A stretch of DNA of 64,000 nucleotides. Source: Propionibacterium cyclohexanicum. GTDB lineage: Bacteria > Actinomycetota > Actinomycetes > Propionibacteriales > Propionibacteriaceae. The notes under the pieces were generated by a model. It saw only the letters and a program-made list of their open reading frames with translations. It did no database searches and was not told the origin of the DNA. The stretch is taken from assembly GCF_900111365.1 (NCBI RefSeq), contig NZ_FOGZ01000007.1, forward strand, positions 1-64,000. Direction: 5' to 3'. Positions 44,099 through 53,174 of the stretch are shown here, one piece after another. Both the position numbers and the translations under genes were made by a program. How positions within the stretch are numbered: position 1 is the stretch's first letter; each line of letters starts with the position of its first letter.

Positions 44099-46285
44099 TC
44101 AGGCCGAGGGCAGCTCGCCGGACGCCGGCCGGTTCGGGTTGAGGGTGGCCGCAGCCTTGGCGCGGGCAGCCACCAGATCGGCAATCCGGCGTCCGCGCAC
44201 GGAATGTCCCGATAGCGTCGCCTGCACGACGCGGCGCCACAGCGGGTCACGCAGTGCCGTGTAGTCGGTGATCGGCTCGAAGCAGGTCTGGTTACGGCAC
44301 ACATAGACGGTGGGCCGCCCCCCGATTGCCTCGCGCTCGGCGAAGAGCCCCCCGAAGCCTGGTGTGCCGGGACGCCCCACGACGATGGCCGAGCCCTCGG
44401 GCGCGAGTCGCCAGGCGGCCCGGGCGAGCAGGCCGTGGGTTTCGGCGGACTCGTCGACGACAACCACCTGGGCCCTGCCCATGCCGGCCTGTGCGGCCTG
44501 CTCGACTGCGAGGTCGGCAAGCCCCCAGCCGCTGGCCAGTGGGCTCATCCGCAGGCCCGGCCACAGGCTGCGCGAGGCGGCCCGGGCGCGCTGCGACCAT
44601 TGCCTCTCGCCGCTGAGCAGCGCGACGAGTTCCAGTGCCGTCACCATGATGCTGGTCGCCGAAGGCGTCCCCTCGTCGGTGCGCTCGGCAGCCCTGGTGT
44701 ACAACGGGCCGCCGGCCGGGGCGTCGAAGAAGGTCCCGTCCTCGGCGCCGAACTGGCGGCAGGCTGTCTCCACGGCGTGCCTGGCGCGCTCGAGCAGCTC
44801 CTGGTCGCCGGTGGCGCCGGCCAGCCGGGCACAGCCCAGCGCAAAGCCAGCCCAGTCGTCCAGCATGGCCGGCGCTGTCCCGGCATGTCCGTCCAGCGAT
44901 GTGCGCGCCGCCTGCTCGCCGCTGAATCCGTGCAGGGTCCACAGCAGGTCGACGATCCCCCGCGCGCAGCTCAGCCAGTCGGGTTCCCCGAAGACCATCG
45001 AGGCCTGCACCAGTGAGTCCACGAGCAGACCGTTCCAGGCGGCCACGATCTTGTCGTCACGGTGCGGGGCGGGTCGCCCATTCCTCGCGTCGCGGATCGT
45101 GTCGAGGATGCGTGCGAGACGGGGCATGTCCGGGTCGCCGTGCAGACGCAAGGTCGAGCGGTGATCGGGCATCGTGCCCTTGGGAGTGAGATGGAAGCAG
45201 GCCTGGGCGAACAGCGAGTCGCGGCGGTCGAACAGCTCGTCCATCTGCCCCGGGGTCCACAGATAGTAGCCGCCCTCGTCGTGTTCGCCGTGCTCGTCGA
45301 GGGAGTCGGCGTCTAGGCTGGCTGCGAATCCGCAGCCGGCCTCGGTGTCGATGCGCATCTGCTCGTCGAGCCAGCGCACGATGCCCCGCGCGGCCATCTC
45401 GATGTGGTCGCGAAGGTCAGTATTGTCCAGCTCGGTGCGCCGCCAGGTGCGGGTGAGCGTGCCGAGCATGAGGGCATTGTCGTAGAGCATCTTCTCGAAG
45501 TGCGGCACCTGCCATGCGGCGTCGACCGCGTAGCGATGGAAGCCCCCGCCCACGAGGTCATGGATGCCACCGCGCAGGATGTGATCGACGGTGCCCTGCA
45601 CCACCTCCACCTGATGGGGATCGCCGGTGACGAGCAGCGCATCGAGCACCGGGGCTTGGGGGAACTTGGGGCCGGTACCGAAACCGCCGTTCTCGTGGTC
45701 GACGCCGCCGACCAGCTGGCCAAGGAGGATCCCGGCGTCGGGTGCCTCGTCCTCGTCGTCATGCGTGGCCTGGCCCGCCTCGGGAGTGGGCGTGGACAGC
45801 GCCGTGGCGATCCGCGCCCCCGTCTCCAGGACCTCGTCGCGGCGCTCTTGCCATGCCTGGGCCATCGCCTGGCACACCTGGCCGAAACTGGGCAGGCCGT
45901 CGCGGGCGGTGGGCGGGAAATAGGTGCCGGCGAAGAAGGGCTGGGCGTCGGGGGTGCAGAAGACCGTCATCGGCCAGCCCCCTTGGCCGTTGAGCGCCTG
46001 GGTCGCCGCCATGAAAACCTGGTCGACATCGGGGTTCTCCTCGCGGTCAACCTTGATGGCCACGAAATGCTCGTTGACGAACGCCGCTATGCCGGGATCG
46101 CTGAAGCTCTCTGCTGCCATGACATGACACCAGTGGCAGGCCGAGTAGCCGATCGAGATGAGCAGCGGCAGCTGGCGGACACGCGCCTGCTCCAAAGGCT
46201 GGGGGCCCCATGGCCACCAGTCGATGGGGTTGTCGCCATGCTGACGCAGATAGGGGGAGGACGCCGCAGCGAGTCGGTTGGCCAT
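44099..46285 (-). CDS. DUF255 thioredoxin-fold protein (YyaL/SSP411-like)
   Basis: A 728-residue protein of the COG1331 family. An N-terminal thioredoxin-like domain (LLISIGYSACHWCHVMAAESF, CxxC at 50-53; then GGWPMTVFCTPDAQPFFAGTYFPP) is followed by a six-hairpin (alpha/alpha)6 domain typical of carbohydrate-active enzymes (GGGFHRYAVDAAWQVPHFEKMLYDNA). The exact biochemical activity is not established. The gene is adjacent to Mca, a mycothiol enzyme, on the same strand; a redox or detoxification link is speculative. Confidence 0.88.
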   Translation of the reverse strand: MANRLAAASSPYLRQHGDNPIDWWPWGPQPLEQARVRQLPLLISIGYSACHWCHVMAAESFSDPGIAAFVNEHFVAIKVDREENPDVDQVFMAATQALNGQGGWPMTVFCTPDAQPFFAGTYFPPTARDGLPSFGQVCQAMAQAWQERRDEVLETGARIATALSTPTPEAGQATHDDEDEAPDAGILLGQLVGGVDHENGGFGTGPKFPQAPVLDALLVTGDPHQVEVVQGTVDHILRGGIHDLVGGGFHRYAVDAAWQVPHFEKMLYDNALMLGTLTRTWRRTELDNTDLRDHIEMAARGIVRWLDEQMRIDTEAGCGFAASLDADSLDEHGEHDEGGYYLWTPGQMDELFDRRDSLFAQACFHLTPKGTMPDHRSTLRLHGDPDMPRLARILDTIRDARNGRPAPHRDDKIVAAWNGLLVDSLVQASMVFGEPDWLSCARGIVDLLWTLHGFSGEQAARTSLDGHAGTAPAMLDDWAGFALGCARLAGATGDQELLERARHAVETACRQFGAEDGTFFDAPAGGPLYTRAAERTDEGTPSATSIMVTALELVALLSGERQWSQRARAASRSLWPGLRMSPLASGWGLADLAVEQAAQAGMGRAQVVVVDESAETHGLLARAAWRLAPEGSAIVVGRPGTPGFGGLFAEREAIGGRPTVYVCRNQTCFEPITDYTALRDPLWRRVVQATLSGHSVRGRRIADLVAARAKAAATLNPNRPASGELPSA

Positions 46286-46291
46286 GGGTCA

Positions 46292-46297
46292 AGACTA
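46292..46297 (-). promoter_or_regulatory. -10 box of a leaderless DUF255 gene
   Basis: Read on the minus strand, TAGTCT lies 6 nt before the ATG at 46285. Confidence 0.5.
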
Positions 46298-46357
46298 GGG
46301 CTCGTGGGCGGGGATCAGGAGTTCGCGATTCCCGCCCACGAGCCGCCCACGACCGGC

Positions 46358-47284
46358 TCAGGAGACCAGCAGATCGGCCAGCTGGGGACGTCGTGACTGC
46401 GAGCGCAGCCCGGTGAACAGGTCGTCCTCGGGCAGGCACACCGGGACAAGGGAGTACACCAGCTGGTAGTCCTCGGTGGGCCACACCGCCTTCTGGATGT
46501 CGAGTGGGATGGCGAACCACTGGCCGTTCGGATCGATCTGGGAGGCGTGGGCGCGCAACGCGTCGTCGCGCACCTCGAAATAGTCCGCGCAATCCACCCG
46601 GGTGGTGATGCGCTGCTCGTAGTCGAAGTTCTCCCAGGCAGCCAGTCGCTCGGAATAAGGCGACTCGAGACCACGCCGGCGCATCTCGGCGTCGAGCGCA
46701 GCGAACCGCTTGCGGTTGAAGCCCAGCTGGTAATAGAGCTTGTCAACCGTCCATGCCGGACCGTACTCGGGAAACAGCTGGGGGTCGGCAGCCTGCCGCA
46801 GCGCCGCCATCGTCACCCGATGGCACTGGACGTGATCGGGGTGGGGATAGCCGCCGTGTTCGTCGTAGGTGGTGACCACCTGAGGACGGAAACTGCGGAT
46901 CGCCCGGACCAGGGGCGCAGCCGCCGCCTCGGGATCCATCAGCCCGAAGCAGCCCTCGGGCAGCGGATCGGGATCCTCGCCCTCGGGCAGCCCGGAATCG
47001 ACATATCCGAGGCTGACCTGCTGCACGCCGAGGATCGCCCGCGCCCGCCGCATCTCCTGCTCGCGGATGCGCGGCATGTCCGCCCAAATCTCCGGCCGGT
47101 CCATCGCCGGATTGAGCACGCTGCCCCGCTCGCCCCCGGTACAGGTGGCGACCATCACCGCAACGCCTTCCGCGACATACTTCGCCGTCGTCGCGGCACC
47201 CTTGCTCGACTCGTCGTCGGGGTGGGCGTGCACGTGCATGAGCCGGAGGCCGTCTCCGTCTGGGCTGAGGGCACTACGTGACAT
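46358..47284 (-). CDS. mca: Mycothiol S-conjugate amidase
   Basis: A 308-residue zinc amidase of the PIG-L/LmbE family that cleaves mycothiol conjugates, releasing mercapturates for export and recycling the glucosamine-inositol half. The zinc motif HAHPDDE is at 19-25; the next ligand-bearing block is GGYPHPDHVQCH, and TYDEHGG precedes it. The length fits Mca rather than the related deacetylase MshB by motif context (NPAMDRPEIWADM and FNRKRFAALDAEMRRRG), though the split is judged from memory. Its presence implies that the cell uses mycothiol, an actinobacterial thiol. CACAAT lies 6 nt before its ATG. Confidence 0.92.
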   Translation of the reverse strand: MSRSALSPDGDGLRLMHVHAHPDDESSKGAATTAKYVAEGVAVMVATCTGGERGSVLNPAMDRPEIWADMPRIREQEMRRARAILGVQQVSLGYVDSGLPEGEDPDPLPEGCFGLMDPEAAAAPLVRAIRSFRPQVVTTYDEHGGYPHPDHVQCHRVTMAALRQAADPQLFPEYGPAWTVDKLYYQLGFNRKRFAALDAEMRRRGLESPYSERLAAWENFDYEQRITTRVDCADYFEVRDDALRAHASQIDPNGQWFAIPLDIQKAVWPTEDYQLVYSLVPVCLPEDDLFTGLRSQSRRPQLADLLVS

Positions 47285-47290
47285 GGACCC

Positions 47291-47296
47291 ATTGTG
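47291..47296 (-). promoter_or_regulatory. Possible -10 box of leaderless mca
   Basis: Read on the minus strand, CACAATGGGTCC immediately precedes the mca ATG at 47284; the box CACAAT is 6 nt away. The same CACAATGGGT(T/C)C precedes the DinB-type gene at 55188. Confidence 0.35.
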
Positions 47297-47373
47297 CCTT
47301 CCTTGGGCGGGGCCCTCCTACCGATACCGATTCGAGGAGACGAATCAAGGAGGGAGACGGATCCCGGTCTCGT

Positions 47374-47379
47374 TAAACT
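47374..47379 (+). promoter_or_regulatory. -10 box of leaderless greA
   Basis: TAAACT lies 6 nt before ATG 47386. Confidence 0.5.
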
Positions 47380-47385
47380 GGGGCA

Positions 47386-47889
47386 ATGACCGACAAGCAG
47401 ACCGTCTGGATGACGAAGGACGCGTACGACAAGCTCGTACAGGAACTCGACTACCTCAAGGGCGATGGTCGCGTCGCGATTGCCAAGAAGATCGGTGCGG
47501 CAAAGGCCGAGGGCGATCTGTCGGAGAACGGTGGCTACCACGCGGCCCGCGAAGAGCAGGGTCAGATGGAACTGCGCATCCGCCAGCTCGAGCAGATGCT
47601 GCGCGAAGCCCAGGTGGGCGAGCCGCAGGGAGCTCCCGATGTGGTGTCAGCCGGCAGCACGGTAACAGTCGCCTATGACGGCGACCCCGACGACTCCGAT
47701 GTCTTCCTGCTGGGCAGCCGCGAGATGATGGGTGTCGACCATTCGCTGACCACCCAGGTCTTCAGCCCGCAGTCACCCCTGGGACAAGCAGTGATGGGCC
47801 ATAAGGTGGGCGACGCCGTGAGCTACGAGGCCCCGAACGGCAAGGAGCTGTCCGTGACCATCATCAAGGTCGAGGCCCTCTCCCGGTGA
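47386..47889 (+). CDS. greA: Transcription elongation factor GreA
   Basis: A 167-residue GreA/GreB-family factor that stimulates transcript cleavage by backtracked RNA polymerase. The N-terminal coiled coil carries the acidic tip DLSENGGYHAAREEQG (about 46-61), with the two conserved acidic residues near Asp46 and Glu49 in the tip loop. The C-terminal FKBP-like domain contains VFLLGSREMMGVDHSLTTQVFSPQSPLGQAVMGHKVGD. Position next to Mca is often seen in actinobacteria. A 7-bp hairpin spans the stop codon. Confidence 0.93.
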   Translation: MTDKQTVWMTKDAYDKLVQELDYLKGDGRVAIAKKIGAAKAEGDLSENGGYHAAREEQGQMELRIRQLEQMLREAQVGEPQGAPDVVSAGSTVTVAYDGDPDDSDVFLLGSREMMGVDHSLTTQVFSPQSPLGQAVMGHKVGDAVSYEAPNGKELSVTIIKVEALSR

Positions 47890-47897
47890 GCCGGGAG
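47880..47897 (+). terminator. Weak hairpin over the greA stop codon
   Basis: CTCCCGG-TGAG-CCGGGAG forms a perfect 7-bp stem with the TGA in its loop; no T-run follows. Confidence 0.35.
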
Positions 47898-47986
47898 CGA
47901 AGCCTGCCGATTCGTCCGAACTCGGCTTTCCAATGTGCCAGAACGCACGGCAGGATTGTCCCGTTCACCTGAGAAGGAGATTCTCC

Positions 47987-48406
47987 ATGTCATTTCCCCG
48001 GTTCGCGGCTCGCTCGATGCTGGCCTCCATGTTCGTCACCGGCGGCCTCAATGCCGCCCAGCACGCCGAGGCGATCGCACCGGCCACCGAGGCACTGTTC
48101 GCCAGCCTGCCTCGCGAGGTGACCGACGCGCTTCCCGATCTGCCCGCCGCCCAGCTCACCAAGATCAACGGAATCACGATGACGGTGGCCGGGTCTGCCC
48201 TGGCCCTCGGCGTGTTCCCGCGCGCCGCAGCGCTGGTGCTCGCAGCCCAGCTGCTCCCGACCACCCTCGCGGGCCACCGCTTCTGGGAGAAGGAGGGCTC
48301 GGAGAAGGTCAGCGAGCGGATCGCATTCCAGAAGAACCTCGCCCTGGCTGGCGGCCTGCTGCTCGTCAGCCTGGGTGGCGCGAGCAAGCCCAAGAAGCAG
48401 GCCTGA
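47987..48406 (+). CDS. DoxX family membrane protein
   Basis: A 139-residue DoxX-like protein with about four hydrophobic segments. SMLASMFVTGGLNAAQHAE and MTVAGSALALGVFPRAAALVLAAQLLPTTLAGHRFWE are the conserved parts of the family. Some actinobacterial DoxX proteins act with superoxide dismutase in thiol stress defence, but no such partner is adjacent. ATG 47987 is set by AAGGAG about 7 nt upstream. A strong terminator follows. Confidence 0.85.
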   Translation: MSFPRFAARSMLASMFVTGGLNAAQHAEAIAPATEALFASLPREVTDALPDLPAAQLTKINGITMTVAGSALALGVFPRAAALVLAAQLLPTTLAGHRFWEKEGSEKVSERIAFQKNLALAGGLLLVSLGGASKPKKQA

Positions 48407-48517
48407 CCAAGACAAGCAGGCCTGATCAAAACAGAGGGGGCCGGGTACTCGGTCACCGTAGGGCGTGCACCGCGATCACGGCCGGGTCCTTGGCCGATTT
48501 CGCAAGGGCCCCGACAG

Positions 48518-48557
48518 GCCACCGGACCGGGAGGCAGACGGCTCCCGGTCCGGTGGC
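48518..48557. terminator. Bidirectional terminator between DoxX and the toastrack-like gene
   Basis: A perfect 16-bp stem (GCCACCGGACCGGGAG with its complement) with an 8-nt loop lies between the two convergent genes. Confidence 0.75.
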
Positions 48558-48565
48558 GCTCGTCC

Positions 48566-49612
48566 TCAGTGCCGCCAGACCTCCCACCACTGATGCTGGG
48601 ACTCCTGGTCATCGGTCTCGGCCTGGGGCGCCTGCTCGTCGCGGACGCTGATGTGGCCCATCATCACGCTCAAGTCCAGGCGGGCGGCGCCATTGCCCGC
48701 AACGTACTCGTCGAGTTGCTTGGGCTGGCCTTCGGGCCAGCTCACCATGCCCAGCCGAGCCTGTGCCGTGACGGTCACATTGGCCTGCGGGTACAGGCCC
48801 ACGCTGAGACTGCCCGATTCCACCCTCACCCGGTTGCGTCCTTCGCTGATCGGACCCCGCACCGTCGCCCCGCCGGCCTGCACGAGGGCATCGCGAACGG
48901 CCACGACATCTGCGAGATTCGCCCCGCCGGCCGTGACCCGGATGCGTCCCAGCCGCGGTACCTGGACGGTAGTGAGGCCGCCGCCGGTGATCTCCGCGTC
49001 GACGTCGATCTTCGGGTTGACGCGCACCACGAGCTCAGGGCCGAAACCGAGCCGGCGCAGATCCTCGGCAGACCTGGGGGGATTGACGATCGAGAAACCC
49101 CGAAGGCTCGGACCGATGTCGGACTCGCTCGTCACCTCGAGCAGTTCACCATTTCGGCGCAGCGTGTGCGGCCCGTGCGCCTCGGCGCTGGGCACCGAGG
49201 GGTCGCCGATCACCCGCACGAGACGACCGGTGGCGCGGATGACGATGCGGCGCACTGTGCCCGCCGAGGTGCTGGCCGCCGGGCTCGGCGCTGCCTCGGC
49301 GGCGTGCTGCGCCTCGGGCCGTGCGGTGCTCGCCTGCTGGGCCGCCGGCTCATCGGAGCCGTCCGTCTGCCTCTCGGACTGGTCCCGTGCCGGCTGTTGG
49401 CCGGCCTGCCCTGCACGCTCGGTTGCGTGCTGGGCGTACTGCGCACGCCCAGCAGCATATTCGTCCCGGGCTGGGGCCGGGTCGTCGTAGGGATCGGTGT
49501 CGGGTGCGCTCCTGCTGCTCAACGCCTCAATGCGTCGGGTAGCTTCGGTGGTGTCGATGACTCCAGCGGCAAGATCGGCCAAGATGGCTTCCAGCCCGGG
49601 CGATTGGCTCAT
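48566..49612 (-). CDS. DUF4097/toastrack-like protein
   Basis: A 348-residue protein with three visible parts. An N-terminal helical motif (LEAILADLAAGVIDTTEATRRIEAL) resembles the SHOCT-like leader of actinobacterial adhesin-type proteins. A Gln/Ala/Glu-rich disordered linker follows (about 45-130). The C-terminal half is made of short Val/Ile/Gly strands (VDAEITGGGLTTVQVPRLGRIRVTAGGANL, AVRDALVQAGGATVRGPI, VNVT-like turns) as in DUF4097 single-stranded beta-helix folds. No signal peptide or membrane helix is visible. Function unknown. The promoter has a near-perfect TATATT box. Confidence 0.7.
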   Translation of the reverse strand: MSQSPGLEAILADLAAGVIDTTEATRRIEALSSRSAPDTDPYDDPAPARDEYAAGRAQYAQHATERAGQAGQQPARDQSERQTDGSDEPAAQQASTARPEAQHAAEAAPSPAASTSAGTVRRIVIRATGRLVRVIGDPSVPSAEAHGPHTLRRNGELLEVTSESDIGPSLRGFSIVNPPRSAEDLRRLGFGPELVVRVNPKIDVDAEITGGGLTTVQVPRLGRIRVTAGGANLADVVAVRDALVQAGGATVRGPISEGRNRVRVESGSLSVGLYPQANVTVTAQARLGMVSWPEGQPKQLDEYVAGNGAARLDLSVMMGHISVRDEQAPQAETDDQESQHQWWEVWRH

Positions 49613-49618
49613 GGCGCC

Positions 49619-49624
49619 AATATA
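49619..49624 (-). promoter_or_regulatory. -10 box of a leaderless toastrack-like gene
   Basis: Read on the minus strand, TATATT lies 6 nt before the ATG at 49612. Confidence 0.55.
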
Positions 49625-49673
49625 GGGCCCACCACTGCCCCTACCCAGCAGCAGGCGGGCGTTCAGGGTGGCC

Positions 49674-50975
49674 TCAGGGCGAGGTCGCCGGTGGCGCAGC
49701 GGGCGTGTCCAGATCTGCGGCGGACGCCGGCCGGGCAGTGGAATCCTGTGGGGTGCCGGGTGGTGCAGCGCTGCCGATCGCCGTATCGGATGCCGGACTG
49801 TCGGGATCGCCATTGCGCAGCGAGCGCACGACGCCGGTTGCGAAGGCAACGATCGGAATGGCGAAGACACCGCCGACGATGCCCGCCACGTTGATGCCCA
49901 CCGCGATGCCGACGAGCACGAGGAGCGGGTGGATCGAGACGGCACGTCCCAGCAGCAGCGGCTGCAGGATGTGGGCCTCCAATTCCATCACGCCGATGAA
50001 GACGACAAGCATGATGATCGCCTTCACCAGCCCCAGGGTGACGAGCGTGACAAGGACCGCGACGGCGCCCGACAGGAGGGCGCCGACGATGGGGATGAAG
50101 GCGCACACGAAGGTGAGCGCCGTGATCGCCAGCCATAGGTTTGAGCCGAGGAACAGCGCGCCCAGTCCTGCACCGACACCGTCGACCGCTGCCACGATGA
50201 CCGCGGCATGCACATAGCTGACCAGCGAGTGCCAGCCGGCGTCCAGGCCGGGGATGAGGGCCGCCCGCGAGCCCTTCGGCACGCTCGCCTTGATCCCGGC
50301 CGACATCATCGGCGCGTCCTTGAGGAAGAAGAAGGTGGCGAACAGCGCCATGGCCAGGCCGGTGAAGAACCGTCCGATGCTTGATCCTGCCGCGGCTGCG
50401 ACCTTGGCAATCTCGTTCTGCGAGGTCACGAGTCTTTGGCGGGCCTGTTCGAGCCAGCCGTTGACCTGCTCATGGCTGATGTGCAGCGGGCCCGTGCCCA
50501 GCCAGGTCAGGAAGCTCTGCAGTCCCCTGACCGCCTGCTGGGTCAGTTCCCTCCACTGAACGGCGATCTGGGTGCCGACCAATGTGAGCAGGCCCCCCAG
50601 GATGAGCACCAGCACGAACAGGCTGAACAGCGAGGAGGCCCAGGCGGGCCAGCGGTGCTTGCGGAGAAAGCTGTTGAGCGGCGCGAGGGCAGCACTGAGC
50701 AGGAGGGCGGCCATGAGCGGCACGACCACCTCGGACAGCTCACCGCCGACCCACCACACCAGCCCCACCGCCGCCGCCACGGCGAGCAGGCGCCACGACC
50801 ACGCCGCCGCAGCGCGCAGCGATCTGGGAACCAAGCTGTCCTCGCCTCCGGGATCTGTTCCCGTCCGGCGCCGTCCTGCAGGAGACAGAGCGGGATCATC
50901 CGGGTCGACCGCGTCATCGAGGCGAGCCAGACGATTACGCCAGTTGTTGCGCCGGCCCAGAGAAAATGCAGGCAT
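49674..50975 (-). CDS. AI-2E family transporter (YdiK/PerM-like)
   Basis: A 433-residue membrane protein of the AI-2 exporter (AI-2E/UPF0118) family. A basic N-terminal tail precedes about eight hydrophobic segments: SWRLLAVAAAVGLVWWVGG, VVPLMAALLLSAALAPL, a Pro-terminated loop, then LITGLVK- and VMELEAHILQPLLLGRAVSIHPLLVLVGIAVG, which is the most conserved block. The C-terminus is Ala/Pro/Ser/Thr-rich. Members include AI-2 and Na+/H+ transporters, so substrate is unknown. ATG 50975 is selected. Confidence 0.85.
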   Translation of the reverse strand: MPAFSLGRRNNWRNRLARLDDAVDPDDPALSPAGRRRTGTDPGGEDSLVPRSLRAAAAWSWRLLAVAAAVGLVWWVGGELSEVVVPLMAALLLSAALAPLNSFLRKHRWPAWASSLFSLFVLVLILGGLLTLVGTQIAVQWRELTQQAVRGLQSFLTWLGTGPLHISHEQVNGWLEQARQRLVTSQNEIAKVAAAAGSSIGRFFTGLAMALFATFFFLKDAPMMSAGIKASVPKGSRAALIPGLDAGWHSLVSYVHAAVIVAAVDGVGAGLGALFLGSNLWLAITALTFVCAFIPIVGALLSGAVAVLVTLVTLGLVKAIIMLVVFIGVMELEAHILQPLLLGRAVSIHPLLVLVGIAVGINVAGIVGGVFAIPIVAFATGVVRSLRNGDPDSPASDTAIGSAAPPGTPQDSTARPASAADLDTPAAPPATSP

Positions 50976-51168
50976 GGGTTTCCTCGCTTTATGACGGATG
51001 GTCGTTCCCCAGTGTGCCCCACCCTGTGCACGGGCCACGTCGACGACGCCAAGGGGCATCGCGGCGCAGCGCAGGCGCTGCGAGAGACTAGCGTTGTTCG
51101 GGCCCAGTACCCATGTCAGCGCCATTCCAGCCCCGTCCGCTCCTCGGGGCGGCCCACCAGGAGGTTGC

Positions 51169-51858
51169 GTGTCTGTCCAACCGATCAGCTCGTTGATGGC
51201 CGCTGACTGGGCGCAGGCATTGGCCGGCCAGGAGGACCAGATCCACCGGATGGGGCAATTCCTGCGTGCCGAGATCGCCTCCGGAGCGGGCTACCTCCCG
51301 TCGGGCGACAAGGTGCTGCGCGCGTTCAGCCGCCCGATGGCAGCGGTGCGGGTGCTCATCGTCGGGCAGGACCCCTATCCGACACCAGGTCATGCCATCG
51401 GGTTGAGTTTCGCCGTGGAACGCTCCGTGCGTCCCCTGCCGCGCAGCCTGGTGAACATCTACCAGGAGCTCCAGTCCGATCTTGGCATTTCCCCGGCGCC
51501 CCATGGCGACCTCACCGGGTGGTTCGAGCAGGGTGTCCTGCTGCTCAACAGATGTCTGACAGTGCGTCCAGGCCGGCCGGCGTCGCACCGCAACAAGGGC
51601 TGGGAGCCGGTCACCGAGGCCGCCATCAATGCCCTGGTGGCCCGCGGCGGCCCGCTCGTCGCCATTCTGTGGGGACGCGACGCCCAGTCCCTGTCGGGGC
51701 TGTTGAGGGCAGGCAACGTACCGATCATCGCATCCCCGCATCCCAGCCCCTTGTCCGCGAGCCACGGATTCTTCGGCTCGCGCCCCTTCAGCCGGGCCAA
51801 TGCTCTCCTGGGCGAACAGGGCGGCGCACCCATCGACTGGGACCTCAACGGAAAGTAG
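51169..51858 (+). CDS. ung: Uracil-DNA glycosylase (family 1)
   Basis: A 229-residue base-excision repair enzyme that removes uracil from DNA. The catalytic water-activating motif [16 protein letters not shown] (66-81) contains Asp68, and the leucine-intercalation loop HPSPLSA (191-197) matches family 1. The length is that of an actinobacterial Ung. GTG 51169 is chosen with AGGAGG 4 nt upstream; ATG 51196 is the alternative. Confidence 0.93.
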   Translation: MSVQPISSLMAADWAQALAGQEDQIHRMGQFLRAEIASGAGYLPSGDKVLRAFSRPMAAVRVLIVGQDPYPTPGHAIGLSFAVERSVRPLPRSLVNIYQELQSDLGISPAPHGDLTGWFEQGVLLLNRCLTVRPGRPASHRNKGWEPVTEAAINALVARGGPLVAILWGRDAQSLSGLLRAGNVPIIASPHPSPLSASHGFFGSRPFSRANALLGEQGGAPIDWDLNGK

Positions 51859-52035
51859 CCCACCGCACCCCTGGGGGTGCCTATGCTCAGTTCAGTATCA
51901 CCGCAGCCTGTTCCGGCCAGCTGACGGGCAGGCGCCCGGGCGGCCCATCGCCCGCAGTGGGCGGTGCCGGTGCCCTGAAGTGGATCCGGTTGCGGGACAT
52001 CGGTCCCGATCGCATCGACGACAGGGGGAAGGGAC

Positions 52036-52440
52036 ATGATGAGGTTTCTGCTCACCGTCGCGTCACATCTGGTGACCTCGGCGGTGGCCTTGCTCCTCGC
52101 CGCCTGGCTCATCGACGGTGTGAGCGTTGCGCTGGCGGGCTTCCTGCTGGCGGTCGGGGTGTTCACCGCATCCCAGGCTATCTTGTCGCCGTTCATCTTC
52201 AACCTCGCCCGCAAGCACGCGCCTGCCATCCTCGGCGGCATAGGGCTCGTATCCACCCTGCTCTCGCTGTTCATCGCCACCCGCTTCCCAGGTGGGATGC
52301 GCATCAGTGGGCTCACGGCCTGGGCGGCAAGCGTTCTGCTCGTGTGGTGTGTCGGGGCGCTCGGCAGCTGGCTGCTCGGGGCGTTCGTCATCAAGCGGGT
52401 TCTCGCCCGCCGTGAAGCGGCTGCGCGCTCGCGCGCGTGA
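52036..52440 (+). CDS. Small four-helix membrane protein (holin-superfamily-IV-like)
   Basis: A 134-residue integral membrane protein with four hydrophobic segments and a basic C-terminal tail. The pattern LTVASHLVTSAVALLLAAWLIDGVSVA resembles the YvlD/phage holin family 4-like group of chromosomal proteins. No endolysin or other phage gene is present, so I treat it as a chromosomal membrane protein of unknown function. A GGGGGAAGGGAC purine-rich stretch precedes ATG 52036. Confidence 0.75.
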   Translation: MMRFLLTVASHLVTSAVALLLAAWLIDGVSVALAGFLLAVGVFTASQAILSPFIFNLARKHAPAILGGIGLVSTLLSLFIATRFPGGMRISGLTAWAASVLLVWCVGALGSWLLGAFVIKRVLARREAAARSRA

Positions 52441-52465
52441 TCCCGGCGGGCCGCAGGGCGCGGGT

Positions 52466-52471
52466 TACGCT
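52466..52471 (+). promoter_or_regulatory. -10 box of leaderless msrA
   Basis: TACGCT lies 6 nt before ATG 52478. Confidence 0.5.
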
Positions 52472-52477
52472 TGTCGA

Positions 52478-53110
52478 ATGCTTCGTTTTGAGAGAACCCA
52501 TCCGGGTGATGCTGCCCACGCCCTGCCCGGGCGCGCCACCCCGGTGCTGGCCATGCCGGTCTTTCACCGGGTGACGGGTGATCCTTTGGACAAGGCCTTC
52601 CCCGGATCCCAGACCGCCTACTTCGCGGCAGGCTGCTTCTGGGGCGTCGAGAAACTGTTCTGGCGCCAGCCCGGGGTGCTGAGCACTGCCGCCGGCTACA
52701 TGGGCGGGACCACACCCAATCCCAGCTACGAGGAGGTGTGCACCGGACGCACCGGGCACGCCGAAACGGTGCGCGTCGTCTTCGATCCCTCGACGACGAC
52801 CTATGCGGCCCTCGTGAGAGTCTTCTTCGAGAACCACGACCCCACCCAGGCCAACCGGCAGGGCAATGACGTGGGTACCCAGTACCGCTCAGCCCTGTTC
52901 ACCACGAGCGAGGAACAGATGGCCATCGCCGTGCGCGAACGCGACGCCTATGCCAGCAATCTGGGCGCGGCTGGATACGGCGCTCCGGTGACGAGTATCG
53001 AGCCGGCGCCGACCTGGTATTTCGCGGAGGACTATCACCAGCAGTATCTGGAGGCGAACCCGAACGGTTATTGCCCGGTGCACGCCACCGGCGTCAAGTG
53101 CACAGCCTGA
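52478..53110 (+). CDS. msrA: Peptide methionine (S)-S-oxide reductase
   Basis: A 210-residue MsrA that reduces methionine-S-sulfoxide in proteins. Catalytic Cys53 sits in AAGCFWGVEKLFW, YMGGTTPNPSYEEVCTGRTGHAE forms the active-site loop, and HDPTQANRQGNDVGTQYRS is the second signature. The C-terminal NPNGYCPVHATGVKC carries the resolving-cysteine tail. An N-terminal extension of about 45 residues is the form often seen in actinobacteria. It converges with the FMN reductase gene across a strong terminator. Confidence 0.95.
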   Translation: MLRFERTHPGDAAHALPGRATPVLAMPVFHRVTGDPLDKAFPGSQTAYFAAGCFWGVEKLFWRQPGVLSTAAGYMGGTTPNPSYEEVCTGRTGHAETVRVVFDPSTTTYAALVRVFFENHDPTQANRQGNDVGTQYRSALFTTSEEQMAIAVRERDAYASNLGAAGYGAPVTSIEPAPTWYFAEDYHQQYLEANPNGYCPVHATGVKCTA

Positions 53111-53125
53111 ACTGGGCGCAGCACA

Positions 53126-53163
53126 GCCCGGCATCCGATCGCAGAATCCGCCGGATGCCGGGC
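53126..53163. terminator. Bidirectional terminator between msrA and FMN reductase
   Basis: A perfect 12-bp stem (GCCCGGCATCCG with its complement) and a 14-nt loop lie between the convergent genes. Confidence 0.75.
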
Positions 53164-53174
53164 CGCCGATTGAT

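Noticed and set aside
52036-52440. Phage holin, suggesting a prophage
   Set aside because: Only a fold-level resemblance; no endolysin, integrase or structural gene nearby.
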